A DNA stretch of 64,000 bases from Gemmatimonadota bacterium (GTDB lineage: Bacteria > Gemmatimonadota > Gemmatimonadetes > Gemmatimonadales > GWC2-71-9): contig PNAE01000013.1 in assembly GCA_003169895.1 (NCBI GenBank), positions 126,948 to 190,947 of the forward strand, given 5' to 3'. The notes below the pieces were generated by a model. That model was not told where the DNA came from and made no database searches. It saw only the letters and a list, made by a program, of their open reading frames with translations. Of this stretch, positions 27,349 through 36,561 are shown piece after piece (the stretch's first letter is position 1; every line of letters starts with the position of its first letter). The position numbers were made by a program, and so were the translations under genes.

Positions 27349-27615
27349 GGAGGTCTCTGGGAGGACTCGAGCGCGCAAGCGCTCGTCTCACCAATTGAAG
27401 GGACGGAGGCCGCCGACTCACATCCTGGCGCATCCCGAACGAGAGTCCCGGCCGTTTGGGACTGCGCCTGGTGGCACGGGACGCGGTCGACAAGATCGTG
27501 TCGAACGCGCCCGATGCCGGGCCGGTGCAGGCCGTGGGTCGGAGCTGTCGTGTTTTCCCGGGGCGATACGCCGCAACGGACGTGCGGAACCGGCGGAGGA
27601 TACTAAGCCGTTCAT

Positions 27616-27688
27616 ATGCAGCTCGGCGGAAGAGCTGTGCTCTGCCGAACCAGGACGAAACCAGGCTGCCGTCGAACGCGAGCTGCAT
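27616..27688 (-). ncRNA. Structured 5' leader element of the RNase G transcript
   Basis: Two nested inverted repeats: outer ATGCAGCTC (27616-27624) with GAGCTGCAT (27680-27688), and inner AGAGC-TGT-GCTCT within CGGC/GCCG (about 27624-27647). The whole forms a closed, branched 73-base structure. It begins about where a minus-strand promoter would start transcription, ~270 bases before the RNase G start codon. It matches no riboswitch class I know. Confidence 0.45.
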
Positions 27689-27693
27689 GGCTA

Positions 27694-27722
27694 AAGTTAT
27701 GTAAGGCCGCGACTTAGGACAA
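27694..27722 (-). promoter_or_regulatory. Candidate promoter of the RNase G gene
   Basis: Minus-strand TTGTCC (27717-27722) and TAACTT (27694-27699) with a 17-base spacer. Predicted transcription start near 27,688, exactly at the outer stem of the structured leader. Confidence 0.45.
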
Positions 27723-27852
27723 GGTGGTGCAGTATCAGGCGCCGCCGCGGGCTCGCCCTGTTGGGACAGGGGCCGGTTTGCATCGCGTGATCGAGTTCGT
27801 CTCGCCGTTCACTTGGTACCCATGGCCCGTGCCTTGCGACGATACTGCTCAC

Positions 27853-29673
27853 ATGAGCCCTGAAAAAACCGCCGTGCAGAGCCACATCCTGATCCTGGTC
27901 ACGGCGCTTTTGATCGCCGGGTCCGGTTGCCGCAACAACGATGTCGTGGCGGGAGCCCCCGCAGCAATCAGCATCGTCGCCGGAGCCAACCAGCAGGCGC
28001 CAGTCGGCAGCAGCGTCACCACGGCGCCGGCAGTGCGAGTCCAGGACGACGGCGGCAGCGCGGTCTCCGGTGCGCGGGTCCGGTTCACGATCGCAAGCGG
28101 CGGCGGAACCGTGATCGGAGATTCGGCGGTCACCGACGTCAATGGCCGCGCGACCGTGGGCGAGTGGATCTTGGGAACCACGCCAGGCGCCAACACGCTT
28201 CGGGCCACGGTATCGGGCACGTCAGTATCGATCACCGTTACGGCCACCGGAGTGGCCGGCACCGGTGTCTCGCTCCGCTCCGCGGGACAACAGGGATTCC
28301 TCGCACTGGTCGGCCAGGCCGTCGCGCCGCCGCCCAGCGTGCAAGTACTCGACAGCTTCGGCAATCCGGTTCCGGGAGTCGGCGTCACGTTCGCCGTGGC
28401 CCAGGGCGGCGGGAGCGTCGCCGGAGCGGCCGCGACCACAAATGCGAACGGTGTCGCCCAGGTCGGTTCGTGGACGCTGGGCAGTGCGCCGGGCCTCAAC
28501 CTGCTCACGGCGAGCATCGCCGGCGGCCCCGCCGTCAGCTTTACCGCGCAGGCGTTGACCTCGGCACCATCGCTCAGTGCGATGTCTGCGGTCATCCAGT
28601 CCGGCTATCTCTCCTTCCCCGTGACGGCGGTGCCGCGGGTGCTGGTCACCGATGCCGCCGGGCAGCCGTTGGCCGGCGTGCCGGTCACATTCACCGTGAG
28701 CAGTGGCGACGCCACGGTGTCGGGCGGCACGGCGACTGCGGATGCCAGCGGCATTGCGTCACCCGCCGACTGGCGTCTGGGCGCCACGAGCAGCAGCACG
28801 CTGACCGCGACGACCGGGCTTGGAGCCGCGCCACTGACGTTCAGTGCGACCGGTGTGACCGCATCGTTTCTGATCGACGTTCGCTTCCTCACCAGCATGA
28901 CGGCCGATGAACGTGATGCCTTCGTGGCAGCGGCCCGGCGCTGGATGCGAATCATCACGGCGCATCTCACGCCGGTCACCGTGAATTTGCCGGCAAGCGC
29001 CTGCGTCCCGCTGCAACCGGCGGTGAGCGAATCCATCACCGACGTCGTGATCTTCGCCGAGGTCACACCGATCGATGGCGTGGGGCAGATCCTTGGTTCG
29101 GCGGGCCCATGCGCGCAGCGATCGACGTCTGACCTCACGGCCGTCGGCACAATGCAGTTCGATTCCGCCGACCTGGCGGCGCTAGAACGCGGCGGCCAGC
29201 TCGTCGCGACTATCACCCACGAGATGGCCCATGTGCTCGGCTTTGGCACCAGCTGGTCCGACCTCGGACTCACCAGCGGAACCGGAACCAACGACCCGAT
29301 CTTCACCGGCGCCGCGGCCCTGGCGCAGTGGCCACCCTTTGCAACTGCACTGGGGTACATCGGCCGCCCGGTCCCGCTGGAGAACGGCGGCGGCGCGGGT
29401 ACCCGCGACGTCCATTGGCGTGAGTCGGTTTTCCACGCTGAACTGATGACGGGTTACATCGAAGCGCCGGGCGTACCGATGCCGCTGTCGAAAATGACCG
29501 TCGCGAGCCTCAAGGATCTCGGGTATCAGGTCGACTACAGCCAGGCGGATCTCTTCGCTGGCAATCTCGTCGCCGCAGGAACCAGCGCGAGCCCGCCAAC
29601 CATGATCAACGAGCGGCTGGCGCGGGCGACCTGGGAAGTCGGGCCGGATGGCGTGACGCACAAGATTCGGTAA
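27853..29673 (+). CDS. Exported Big-1-repeat protein with leishmanolysin-like metalloprotease domain
   Basis: 606-residue probable lipoprotein: hydrophobic segment LILVTALLIAGSG followed by Cys and an Asn-rich linker. Three Ig-like Big-1-type repeats of ~85 residues follow (about residues 38-125, 135-220, 225-315). Each has the pattern V-x-V-x-D-x-x-G-x-x-V-x-G-x-x-V-x-F and a TTxxxG-A-x-x-x-W-x-L-G segment. The C-terminal domain contains the zinc motif HEMAHVLGFG and a Met-turn-like MTGYIE, as in M8 metalloproteases. ATG 27853 is chosen because the signal sequence follows; an upstream frame extension looks non-coding. The role is probably surface proteolysis or adhesion. Confidence 0.78.
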   Translation: MSPEKTAVQSHILILVTALLIAGSGCRNNDVVAGAPAAISIVAGANQQAPVGSSVTTAPAVRVQDDGGSAVSGARVRFTIASGGGTVIGDSAVTDVNGRATVGEWILGTTPGANTLRATVSGTSVSITVTATGVAGTGVSLRSAGQQGFLALVGQAVAPPPSVQVLDSFGNPVPGVGVTFAVAQGGGSVAGAAATTNANGVAQVGSWTLGSAPGLNLLTASIAGGPAVSFTAQALTSAPSLSAMSAVIQSGYLSFPVTAVPRVLVTDAAGQPLAGVPVTFTVSSGDATVSGGTATADASGIASPADWRLGATSSSTLTATTGLGAAPLTFSATGVTASFLIDVRFLTSMTADERDAFVAAARRWMRIITAHLTPVTVNLPASACVPLQPAVSESITDVVIFAEVTPIDGVGQILGSAGPCAQRSTSDLTAVGTMQFDSADLAALERGGQLVATITHEMAHVLGFGTSWSDLGLTSGTGTNDPIFTGAAALAQWPPFATALGYIGRPVPLENGGGAGTRDVHWRESVFHAELMTGYIEAPGVPMPLSKMTVASLKDLGYQVDYSQADLFAGNLVAAGTSASPPTMINERLARATWEVGPDGVTHKIR

Positions 29674-29678
29674 CAAGC

Positions 29679-31028
29679 TCAGCGTCTCGGCGAGCATCGA
29701 TCGCAGCCGTTGCAACGCTGGATCTCCTCGCCAAACCAACTCAACAATGTCCGTCGGCGGCAGCGGCCTGTCCGCGCGTATGCGGACATCGCATCGACAC
29801 GACGGCTGGCCTCGCGGCGGCGGCGGCGCACGCCCGCCCAGTCAACCGGGCCCCGATCGGGGCGCAGCTCGGCGCCGAGCCGGTCGGCCGCGGCAACCAC
29901 GCTGGCCGGATAACGCGCGCGCAGCGACGGCTCGCGCCAGAGCTGCTCGAGTAGCCGCTCGGGAGGAAACGTGGTCGCCAACTGGCGTCGCGGCAGCACG
30001 ACGTCACCCGGGTGATGAAACAGTACGCAACGCGCGGGCGCTCGATCGCGGCCCGCCCGTCCAGCTTCCTGATAGTACGATTCCGGCGTAGCCGGAATCG
30101 TCCAATGGGCGACGAGACGAACCGCCGCCTTGTCGATGCCCATACCGAAAGCGCAGGTCGCCACGACGACGCGCACCTCGTCACCGAGAAACCTCTGGAG
30201 AACGCTGCTGCGCTCGGATGCGGTCATACCGGCGTGGTATGGTGCGGCGGCGGTGCCATTTTCGACCAGAACCCTCGTGATACCTTCGACCAAGCCGCGG
30301 GTTGGTGCGTACACGATCGCGGCACCGCGTGTAGCGCGAACCAGGGCGCCGAGGCGAGCGAGCCGCTCATCGCGACCGGTGACCCGCACCACCTCGAACC
30401 GAAGATTCGGTCGGTCGAACGAACCGACGACCTCCCGCGCGTCGTTGCGGAACGCCAACGAGCGCTGGATTTCCCGGCGAACCTCCGGCGTGGCGGTGCC
30501 GGTGAGTGCGATGCACGGCGGATTGCCGAGCACCACGCGCGAACGTTGCAACGCGCGGTAGCTCGGCCGGAAGTCGTGGCCCCATTCCACGATGCAGTGC
30601 GCTTCATCGACGGCGAGCCGGCCTACGCTCCCGCCGCGGGCAAGCAATTCGTCGGCGAACCGCGGTAACCGTTCGGGCGACACGTAGAGCAGCCTCAACC
30701 GGCCGGCAGCGGCATCGGCCGTGATCGCAGCCTGGGTTGCGGCGTCGTGAGTGCTGTTGATCGCCGCAGCCGCGACACCTCGCCCAATCAGCCCGCCGAC
30801 CTGATCCTGCATCAGCGCAATGAGCGGCGACACGACCACCGTCAGGCGCTCGACGGCGAGTGCGGGAATCTGAAAGCAGAGCGACTTGCCACCGCCGGTG
30901 GGTAGCACCGCGAGCACGTCGCGGCCGCAGAGAACGTGATGGATGATCCGGGACTGCAACGGGCGGAAGTCGCTGTGCCCGAATGAGCTCTGGAGCAGAT
31001 TGCGGGCGCGGGCGAGCGGGGAGGCCAT
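29679..31028 (-). CDS. Short RecQ-family ATP-dependent DNA helicase
   Basis: Superfamily 2 3'-5' helicase of 449 residues. Motifs seen: Q-motif FRPLQSRII, Walker A LPTGGGKSL, DEAH in VDEAHCIVEWGHDF, TGTATP, and the motif V/VI region GIDKAAVRLVAHW and QEAGRAGRD. The C-terminal part keeps two paired Cys (CNGCDRC) of a zinc site but is too short for the winged-helix and HRDC domains of classical RecQ. It starts ~75 bases after a small membrane-protein gene and converges with the metalloprotease gene. Confidence 0.88.
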   Translation of the reverse strand: MASPLARARNLLQSSFGHSDFRPLQSRIIHHVLCGRDVLAVLPTGGGKSLCFQIPALAVERLTVVVSPLIALMQDQVGGLIGRGVAAAAINSTHDAATQAAITADAAAGRLRLLYVSPERLPRFADELLARGGSVGRLAVDEAHCIVEWGHDFRPSYRALQRSRVVLGNPPCIALTGTATPEVRREIQRSLAFRNDAREVVGSFDRPNLRFEVVRVTGRDERLARLGALVRATRGAAIVYAPTRGLVEGITRVLVENGTAAAPYHAGMTASERSSVLQRFLGDEVRVVVATCAFGMGIDKAAVRLVAHWTIPATPESYYQEAGRAGRDRAPARCVLFHHPGDVVLPRRQLATTFPPERLLEQLWREPSLRARYPASVVAAADRLGAELRPDRGPVDWAGVRRRRREASRRVDAMSAYARTGRCRRRTLLSWFGEEIQRCNGCDRCSPRR

Positions 31029-31103
31029 GGGCCGTGAAGATCGATGAGATTGCAGTCGCGGCGGCGATCCCGGCGGTGCGATGGCGTGCGGAAATTACGC
31101 GGC

Positions 31104-31271
31104 TTATGGCTCCAGGTGATGCTTCTCCCGCCGCCGTGCTGCCACCCGCAGCCCGAGGGTCACCGCGAGCACGATCATCGCGACCCATGCGATCCGCCTG
31201 TCATCCCGCGCGATCGCCGTGATCGCGAGGAACATGCCGATGAAGCCCGTCGCCAACGTGAACCGCATCAT
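31104..31271 (-). CDS. Small two-helix membrane protein, unknown
   Basis: A 55-codon reading frame: MMRFTLATGFIGMFLAITAI, then ARDDRRIAW, then a second hydrophobic segment (VAMIVLAVTLGLRVA) and a basic tail RRREKHHLEP. Two short transmembrane helices joined by a charged turn. The two leading ATGs (31271, 31268) straddle the stop of the enoyl-CoA hydratase gene (ATGATG), the same coupling seen at radA. I do not recognise a family. Its position between the hydratase and recQ shows the operon continues through it. Confidence 0.65.
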   Translation of the reverse strand: MMRFTLATGFIGMFLAITAIARDDRRIAWVAMIVLAVTLGLRVAARRREKHHLEP

Positions 31272-32026
31272 GGACGGAGGAACTCGGTGACGGCGCGCCG
31301 GAAGTCTTCGGTCGTCCGCGAAAGCGCGTTGACCCGCGCACCCAACAGGACCCCGTCAGTGAAGCTGCGTTGTTCGAGTTCGGTGAACAGCTGCTTGGTG
31401 AGTGCGAATGCCGTGGGGCTCAGGCCCGCAAGCCGTGCAAGCAGCTTGTCGACGTCATCGGCAAAGGTCGCATCGGGTATCACCCGGCTGACCAGTCCCA
31501 CGGCAAGCGCTTCCTCGGCGGCAATCTGGCGGCCGGTGGCGACCAGCTCGAAGGCGCGCTTTTCACCCGCCGATCGGCGCAGCATGGTCATCACCATCGC
31601 GGGCACGAACCCGCGCTCGATCTCGGGATAACCGAATCGTGCCGACGCCGATGCGATGACGATGTCGCACGCCTGAGCCAGCCCCGCCCCGCCAGCGAGT
31701 GCCCGACCATGGACGATCGCCACGCTTGGCTTCGGAAGGCGCCGTAACACGAGGAAGATCTCGCCGAGCGCCAGCGCTGCCTGTTCATTCTCCCCCGCGG
31801 ACCGATCGACCGACGCGAGCAGCTCCGTCAGGTCGGCACCGGCGCAGAAGTCCTTGCCCGCTCCCCGGAGTGCAACAACGCGGACGTCCCGGTCCAGGTC
31901 GGCCCGCGCCAAGCCCTGGGCAAGGCCGTCGAGCGTCGCTGTGTCGAGTGCGTTGCGCTTGGCCGGCCGGTTGAGCGTCAGCGTCAGTACGCCATTGGTC
32001 AGCGTGGTCAGGATGGGCTCAGTCAT
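31268..32026 (-). CDS. Enoyl-CoA hydratase/isomerase family protein
   Basis: Crotonase-fold enzyme of 252 residues acting on acyl-CoA. The oxyanion-hole segments KDFCAGADLTELL and GRALAGGAGLAQACDIVIAS are present. The catalytic Glu region at FGYPEIERGFVPAMVMTML is like hydratases acting on branched substrates. ATG 32026 overlaps the AtuA-C-like gene by 8 bases. In context with a carboxyltransferase and AtuA it may be the hydratase of a leucine/terpene-type pathway. Confidence 0.9.
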   Translation of the reverse strand: MTEPILTTLTNGVLTLTLNRPAKRNALDTATLDGLAQGLARADLDRDVRVVALRGAGKDFCAGADLTELLASVDRSAGENEQAALALGEIFLVLRRLPKPSVAIVHGRALAGGAGLAQACDIVIASASARFGYPEIERGFVPAMVMTMLRRSAGEKRAFELVATGRQIAAEEALAVGLVSRVIPDATFADDVDKLLARLAGLSPTAFALTKQLFTELEQRSFTDGVLLGARVNALSRTTEDFRRAVTEFLRP

Positions 32027-32375
32027 CGCCTGCACGCCATCGCCTCGCCAGCTTGCGAGGCACCGTGATTTCCATTCGCAGCAAGGCCGTGGAGAAGACC
32101 TTGCCTTGCGCGTCGGTCTTGAGCGACAACGTGCCGCCACCGTCGAGTGCACCGTGCAACAGGAAGTTGAGCGCGTTGAGGTTCGGCAGCTCGAACCGCT
32201 CGACTCCGCTCACCATTCCCTTGAAATGCTTTGCGACACGCCTGGCCGTGACCTGCTCGGCGAGAACGTCGTACAACGCGGGTGCGAGTGCGATGAGCCC
32301 GACGTTGGCGGTATCACCCTTGTCGCCCGACCGCGCGTGGGCGAGGTAGCGCAGCTGTATGGTGGTGGCCGACAT
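32019..32375 (-). CDS. AtuA-like C-terminal domain protein (split AtuA)
   Basis: 118-residue protein matching the ferredoxin-like domain found at the C-terminus of AtuA proteins: LRYLAHARSGDKGDTANVGLIA near the start, then FELPNLNALNFLLHGALDGGG. In Pseudomonas this domain is fused to the DUF1446 domain; here it is a separate gene whose ATG overlaps the stop of the preceding DUF1446 gene (ATGA). Probably forms a complex with that partner. Biochemical role unproven. Confidence 0.85.
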   Translation of the reverse strand: MSATTIQLRYLAHARSGDKGDTANVGLIALAPALYDVLAEQVTARRVAKHFKGMVSGVERFELPNLNALNFLLHGALDGGGTLSLKTDAQGKVFSTALLRMEITVPRKLARRWRAGDD

Positions 32376-33751
32376 CAGAGGAGCTCCACCCGTATCGACG
32401 GCTCGATCAGTTCGCGCGCTACGAGTGCGGGCCAGTATGCAACGATCTCTTCCACCTGCGGGCGACCGCCGGCGAACCCGGTGACACTGGGAGGCCCCGT
32501 CAGCACCAGCGGCGCGATCTCGCGGGTGAAGCGTTCGACCGGGGCGCGGTCGCGTGCCCGGACGCCGACCCGCAGCGTGACCTCGGCGATGTCCGGGTCC
32601 GCCGGGCCGGCGAGCCGGCCATGGGTCGCGTCGACACCGACGAGCTCGGTGAGGATCTGTTCGAACTCGAGACCGAGCGCGCGGAGCCGCTTGCGCAGGA
32701 TGGCGTCTGCCGCCTTCGCCTTCGCCACCGCATCGGGCCAGGCATAAACCAAAGTGCCGACCGCCTTGTATCCATAGAACCACGCGATCGAGACCTTGAG
32801 CATCGGCGTGCGCGCCCGTCCGCGAATTCCGGAGACTCGGACCCGATCCTTCCCGGATTGCCGCAGCCTGATCGTGGTGAAATCGGCCACGCCATCGGGC
32901 GTGATGTACGCCGTCGGGTCGCCCATTTCGTACACCAGCTGCTCAGTGACCGAGGCGATGTTGACGACCCCGCCGGTGCCGCGATGCTTGGTGACGACGA
33001 ACGTGCCGTCGGCTTCCGCCTCGACGATGGGGAAACCGACGTCCTCGAGCCGCTTCACGGCGCGCCAGTCCTTGAGCAGGTTGCCGCCGGAACTCTGCGC
33101 GCCACATTCCAGAATGTGACCGGCGATGGTGCCCGATGCGATGCGGTCCCAATCACCGGTGCCCCAGCCGAACTCATGCACCAGCGGTCCGAGCGTGAGG
33201 CCGGTGTCGGTGACGCGTCCGGTGATCACTACATTGGCGCCGCGCTGCAACGCCTCGACTACCGGCGCCATGCCGAGGTACGCATTGGCGGCGCGCACAT
33301 GCTGGCGCACGTCACTGAGGGGGCGGCCGGTCTCCATATTCGCAAACGGCTCACCGCCTGCCACCAGCTGATCCAGGCGATCCATCAGGTCATCGCCGGT
33401 GACGAGGCCGATACGAATCTGCGCACCCAGGCCGAGGCGGTTCGCCACTGCCCGCAATGCGGTGGCGCAGGCGCGCGGGTTCACGCCGCCAGCATTCGAG
33501 ACGACGCGAATTCCCTTGCTGGCGATTTCGGGCAGGATGCGCTCCATCTGGCTTACGAAGTCGCGCGCGAAGCCGGCTTCCGGATCGCGACTGCGTTGCT
33601 TCTGGAGGATCGACATCGTCACTTCGGCCAGATAGTCGAGGATCAGGTAATCGATCGGACCGCCGCGCACCTGGCGCACAGGCGCCTCGAGCCAGTCGCC
33701 CCAGAATCCCTGCCCCGCCGCGATGCGAACGATGCCGGTGCGTGTGGTCAC
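32375..33751 (-). CDS. AtuA/DUF1446-family protein (acyclic terpene utilisation type)
   Basis: 458-residue DUF1446 protein. Family signatures: [12 protein letters not shown] at the start, [55 protein letters not shown] and the [10 protein letters not shown] block. AtuA is required for citronellol/geraniol degradation in Pseudomonas but its reaction is not known. Starts with GTG overlapping the subtilase stop (GTGA). Neighbouring carboxyltransferase and enoyl-CoA hydratase match the other Atu-type functions. Confidence 0.88.
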   Translation of the reverse strand: MTTRTGIVRIAAGQGFWGDWLEAPVRQVRGGPIDYLILDYLAEVTMSILQKQRSRDPEAGFARDFVSQMERILPEIASKGIRVVSNAGGVNPRACATALRAVANRLGLGAQIRIGLVTGDDLMDRLDQLVAGGEPFANMETGRPLSDVRQHVRAANAYLGMAPVVEALQRGANVVITGRVTDTGLTLGPLVHEFGWGTGDWDRIASGTIAGHILECGAQSSGGNLLKDWRAVKRLEDVGFPIVEAEADGTFVVTKHRGTGGVVNIASVTEQLVYEMGDPTAYITPDGVADFTTIRLRQSGKDRVRVSGIRGRARTPMLKVSIAWFYGYKAVGTLVYAWPDAVAKAKAADAILRKRLRALGLEFEQILTELVGVDATHGRLAGPADPDIAEVTLRVGVRARDRAPVERFTREIAPLVLTGPPSVTGFAGGRPQVEEIVAYWPALVARELIEPSIRVELL

Positions 33752-36561
33752 GGCGTCTTCGCAGGTCGGGCGATCGTAAGCTCGCGAGTCCAGATGTGCT
33801 CCGTCCCCTCGAGGGCCACCACCGTGACGATCGGCAAGAACTCCGGTGGTAGCGCAATCGGCAGGGTTGCCGCGGCAAACCCTTCTGCCCGCAACGCCCC
33901 CGCCGCCACCGGCTTGTATGGTGAACCGCCGGCATCCAGTGAGTACGGCGTCGCGACGTAGAATCGGACGCTGACGTCGAGTGACCAGGGGCCGTGATCG
34001 GCCGGGTCGGCGAAACCGGGTGAGAGCACGAGCACGATGGTGTCGCCGACCACACTATCGGGGAGATCCGGCGTGACGCGGCTGAACGCATAGTTGATCG
34101 GCGTGCTTTCGAGCTCGCGCCCTCGGCGGTCGAGAAAGGAGAGCCCCAAGTCGGTGAACCGTGACCATGCTTCGCGCGGCATGCGCGTGTCCACAGTCAG
34201 GTGCGCGGCCCAGGCGGGCACCGGCACCGCGATCTGCACCGGATCGTCTCCCATCCTTTGAATGTTGATGCGCCGCTCGGCGCCGATCAACCCAGCGCGG
34301 AGCCGGACCGAAAGCGGTACCGCGACGAGGCTCCGCGCGGTCACGTGCAGTGTATCGCGCAGCAGCAGGGCCCCCAGACGCAGTGGCGCTGGATGGACCA
34401 TCAGCCGGGCGGAAATTGAAGCGAGCGGCCCCGCCATGACGTCGACCTCGTACCAGCCGCCGGCGACGTCGTTACCACCAATGTCGAAGAGGCCCGCCCC
34501 GTCGCCAAACCCCGCGGTGATGCTGGCGCCGTCACGAAACGGCATGCCACCCGGTTCGTGAAGCGCGGCCGTGACGTGGTCGGCGGCGCGGAAGGTCTCG
34601 ACCTCGATCTGCAGTCCGCGTCCGGTATCGGCGTGAACGAAGACGCGCCGAGTGGTGCCCGCCGGTTGCGCCACGACGATCGGTGACTTCGTGCCCGCAT
34701 CCGGGACGGCCGAGCGCAGGATCACCGGGATCACCGCAACCGGACCGGCGGTTTCGTCCGGGCCTTCAACCCGTATCGCCGCGCTGATCGCGCCCGACGC
34801 GGCGAGCGGCGACGGCTGCAGCCGGGCGGTGAATTCACCACGACCATTGGTCAGCGCGACCGTTTCCGGCAGCTGCACCCAGTTCGAGTCGGACCGGAGC
34901 CGCAGCGTGAGCGGTTCGGCATTGTCCAGGCGGCGCAGCACGATGCGTGCGCCCAGGCCCGGGGACGCCGCGCCGGCTGGCGCGCTGGCGTATACCGCAC
35001 CACGGCCCGATACGCCGCCGACGTCGACCGCGATCTCCGGGAGGTCGTGTGAAATGGCGAGCCAGGCCCACGCAGCACCAATGTCGGGCAGCCCCGCGCC
35101 CTGATCCGCGATGCCGCCGGATCGAAGCGATTTTGATCCCAATCGTAGCGCCTGGCGTACCATTCGCGCCGCAAGACGGTGGTTGCTGGCCGGCAGTGCG
35201 GAAAGCAATCGCGCCGCGAGACCAGCCGCGTATGGCGCGGCCATGCTCGTCCCGGTTTCCTGCTCCTGTCCCGCCGCATAGTTGGGCACCGTCGAATAGG
35301 CGGCGCCGGGCACGACGATGTCCGGTCCGGCGACCTCGCCGCCCCGACTGGAGAATGAGGCGATCGGATCAGCGGTCGTGTCGCTCACGGTTCCACCGCT
35401 AAAGACGAGCGGAAGCGTTGCACCGACGGAAATCACCCGTGCCGCACTGGCCGGAAAACCGATGGTGCTCAGGCCGGGGCCGTCATTGCCGGCCGCCACC
35501 GTCATGACTACGTCCGGGTGGACGGCCAGGATCGAGTCGATCAGCGCGTCGATGCGTGCCGTACCCTCGACCTCGTTGCCGACGCCGAACGAGAGATTGA
35601 CGACGAGCGCCATCGCCCGATCGTGAGCGAACCGGATGGCGTAGTCCAGGGCGCGAACCATCGACCCCGTCACGCTGACGTCGCCGTGTGCGTCGTCGGC
35701 GATCTTGAGTCCGATGAGTTTCGCTCCGGGCGCGACACCGTCGAACCCGGTAACTCCATAGATGTCGTGCCCCGCAGCGATGCCCGCCACGTGCGTGCCG
35801 TGACTGCTGGTGTCGAAGAACAGGTCAAGCAGTGGCGCCCCCGCCGAATCCGCGAAGTTGGCCGCGACATCAACCGGCGGTGCCACCGCCTGCGCGGACG
35901 ACCGGTCCTGCTGGTGCCAACCAAAAAACTCGTGGGCCAGCGCGAAGTCATGCACCGGATGTTCGCCGACAAGAGTTCCGGTTCCCTTCGTGTCCGCGAA
36001 CAGCGCCCATCCGGCCGGCGTCCTGCCGACCACGACGAGCAAGGTGTCGCCAACCCGGCCATTGCCGTTGATGTCTGCGGCCGGCGCCTTGCCGAGGACA
36101 GTCTCGATGAGGGTGCCGCCCCAGAGGGGCGCGTCGCGAACAACCCTCGCGGCAACCTGCGCGCCGCCCAGTAAGCGCCGATCGCCGATGAATAGCGTGT
36201 CACCCCGCACCGTGATCGGCCGGAGGGCGATGCGTCCTTCATGTGAAAAATCTCGCAAGTCGAGAATCTTCGGCGTGCCATCGCTGGTCGTCGCCAGGCC
36301 GGGAACACCGGGGTCGATACCGCTGTCGAGAATCGCGATCAGGACGCCGCGCCCATCCCAGGCCGGGTGGTCCGCAGCGAAGCGGTCGACGCCGGCGGAA
36401 TGCAGCGCCATCAGGCCGTGCGCGAACGCCGCGGCAGCCGCATCGTGTCTGGTGGTCACGGACGGCTGCTGCGCCGGAAGCCTGAATGCCAGAACCAGCG
36501 CGACGACCGAAACCAGCAGACTGCGGTAGCCGGAGTGGTGCGCCTGTCTTGGCGTCGCCAT
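33748..36561 (-). CDS. Secreted S8 subtilisin-like serine protease
   Basis: 937-residue exported protease. Signal sequence [19 protein letters not shown] at residues ~14-32. Catalytic triad visible: Asp in [12 protein letters not shown] (~residue 80), His in [15 protein letters not shown] (~260), Ser in [16 protein letters not shown] (~440). A long insertion between Asp and His and ~480 residues of beta-rich C-terminal domains resemble tripeptidyl-peptidase-II-like S8 enzymes. ATG 36561 shares a base with the carboxyltransferase stop, and its own stop overlaps the AtuA GTG, so an exported protease is embedded in a CoA-metabolism operon. Confidence 0.9.
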   Translation of the reverse strand: MATPRQAHHSGYRSLLVSVVALVLAFRLPAQQPSVTTRHDAAAAAFAHGLMALHSAGVDRFAADHPAWDGRGVLIAILDSGIDPGVPGLATTSDGTPKILDLRDFSHEGRIALRPITVRGDTLFIGDRRLLGGAQVAARVVRDAPLWGGTLIETVLGKAPAADINGNGRVGDTLLVVVGRTPAGWALFADTKGTGTLVGEHPVHDFALAHEFFGWHQQDRSSAQAVAPPVDVAANFADSAGAPLLDLFFDTSSHGTHVAGIAAGHDIYGVTGFDGVAPGAKLIGLKIADDAHGDVSVTGSMVRALDYAIRFAHDRAMALVVNLSFGVGNEVEGTARIDALIDSILAVHPDVVMTVAAGNDGPGLSTIGFPASAARVISVGATLPLVFSGGTVSDTTADPIASFSSRGGEVAGPDIVVPGAAYSTVPNYAAGQEQETGTSMAAPYAAGLAARLLSALPASNHRLAARMVRQALRLGSKSLRSGGIADQGAGLPDIGAAWAWLAISHDLPEIAVDVGGVSGRGAVYASAPAGAASPGLGARIVLRRLDNAEPLTLRLRSDSNWVQLPETVALTNGRGEFTARLQPSPLAASGAISAAIRVEGPDETAGPVAVIPVILRSAVPDAGTKSPIVVAQPAGTTRRVFVHADTGRGLQIEVETFRAADHVTAALHEPGGMPFRDGASITAGFGDGAGLFDIGGNDVAGGWYEVDVMAGPLASISARLMVHPAPLRLGALLLRDTLHVTARSLVAVPLSVRLRAGLIGAERRINIQRMGDDPVQIAVPVPAWAAHLTVDTRMPREAWSRFTDLGLSFLDRRGRELESTPINYAFSRVTPDLPDSVVGDTIVLVLSPGFADPADHGPWSLDVSVRFYVATPYSLDAGGSPYKPVAAGALRAEGFAAATLPIALPPEFLPIVTVVALEGTEHIWTRELTIARPAKTP

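Larger units (their letters stand above)
27349..27852. other. Divergent non-coding region between RNase G and the metalloprotease gene
   Basis: About 500 bases with no credible gene; the open frames here are GC-driven. It contains the candidate RNase G promoter and the structured leader described separately. For the plus-strand metalloprotease gene at 27853 I see no clear -10/-35 pair or strong ribosome site. Confidence 0.5.
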
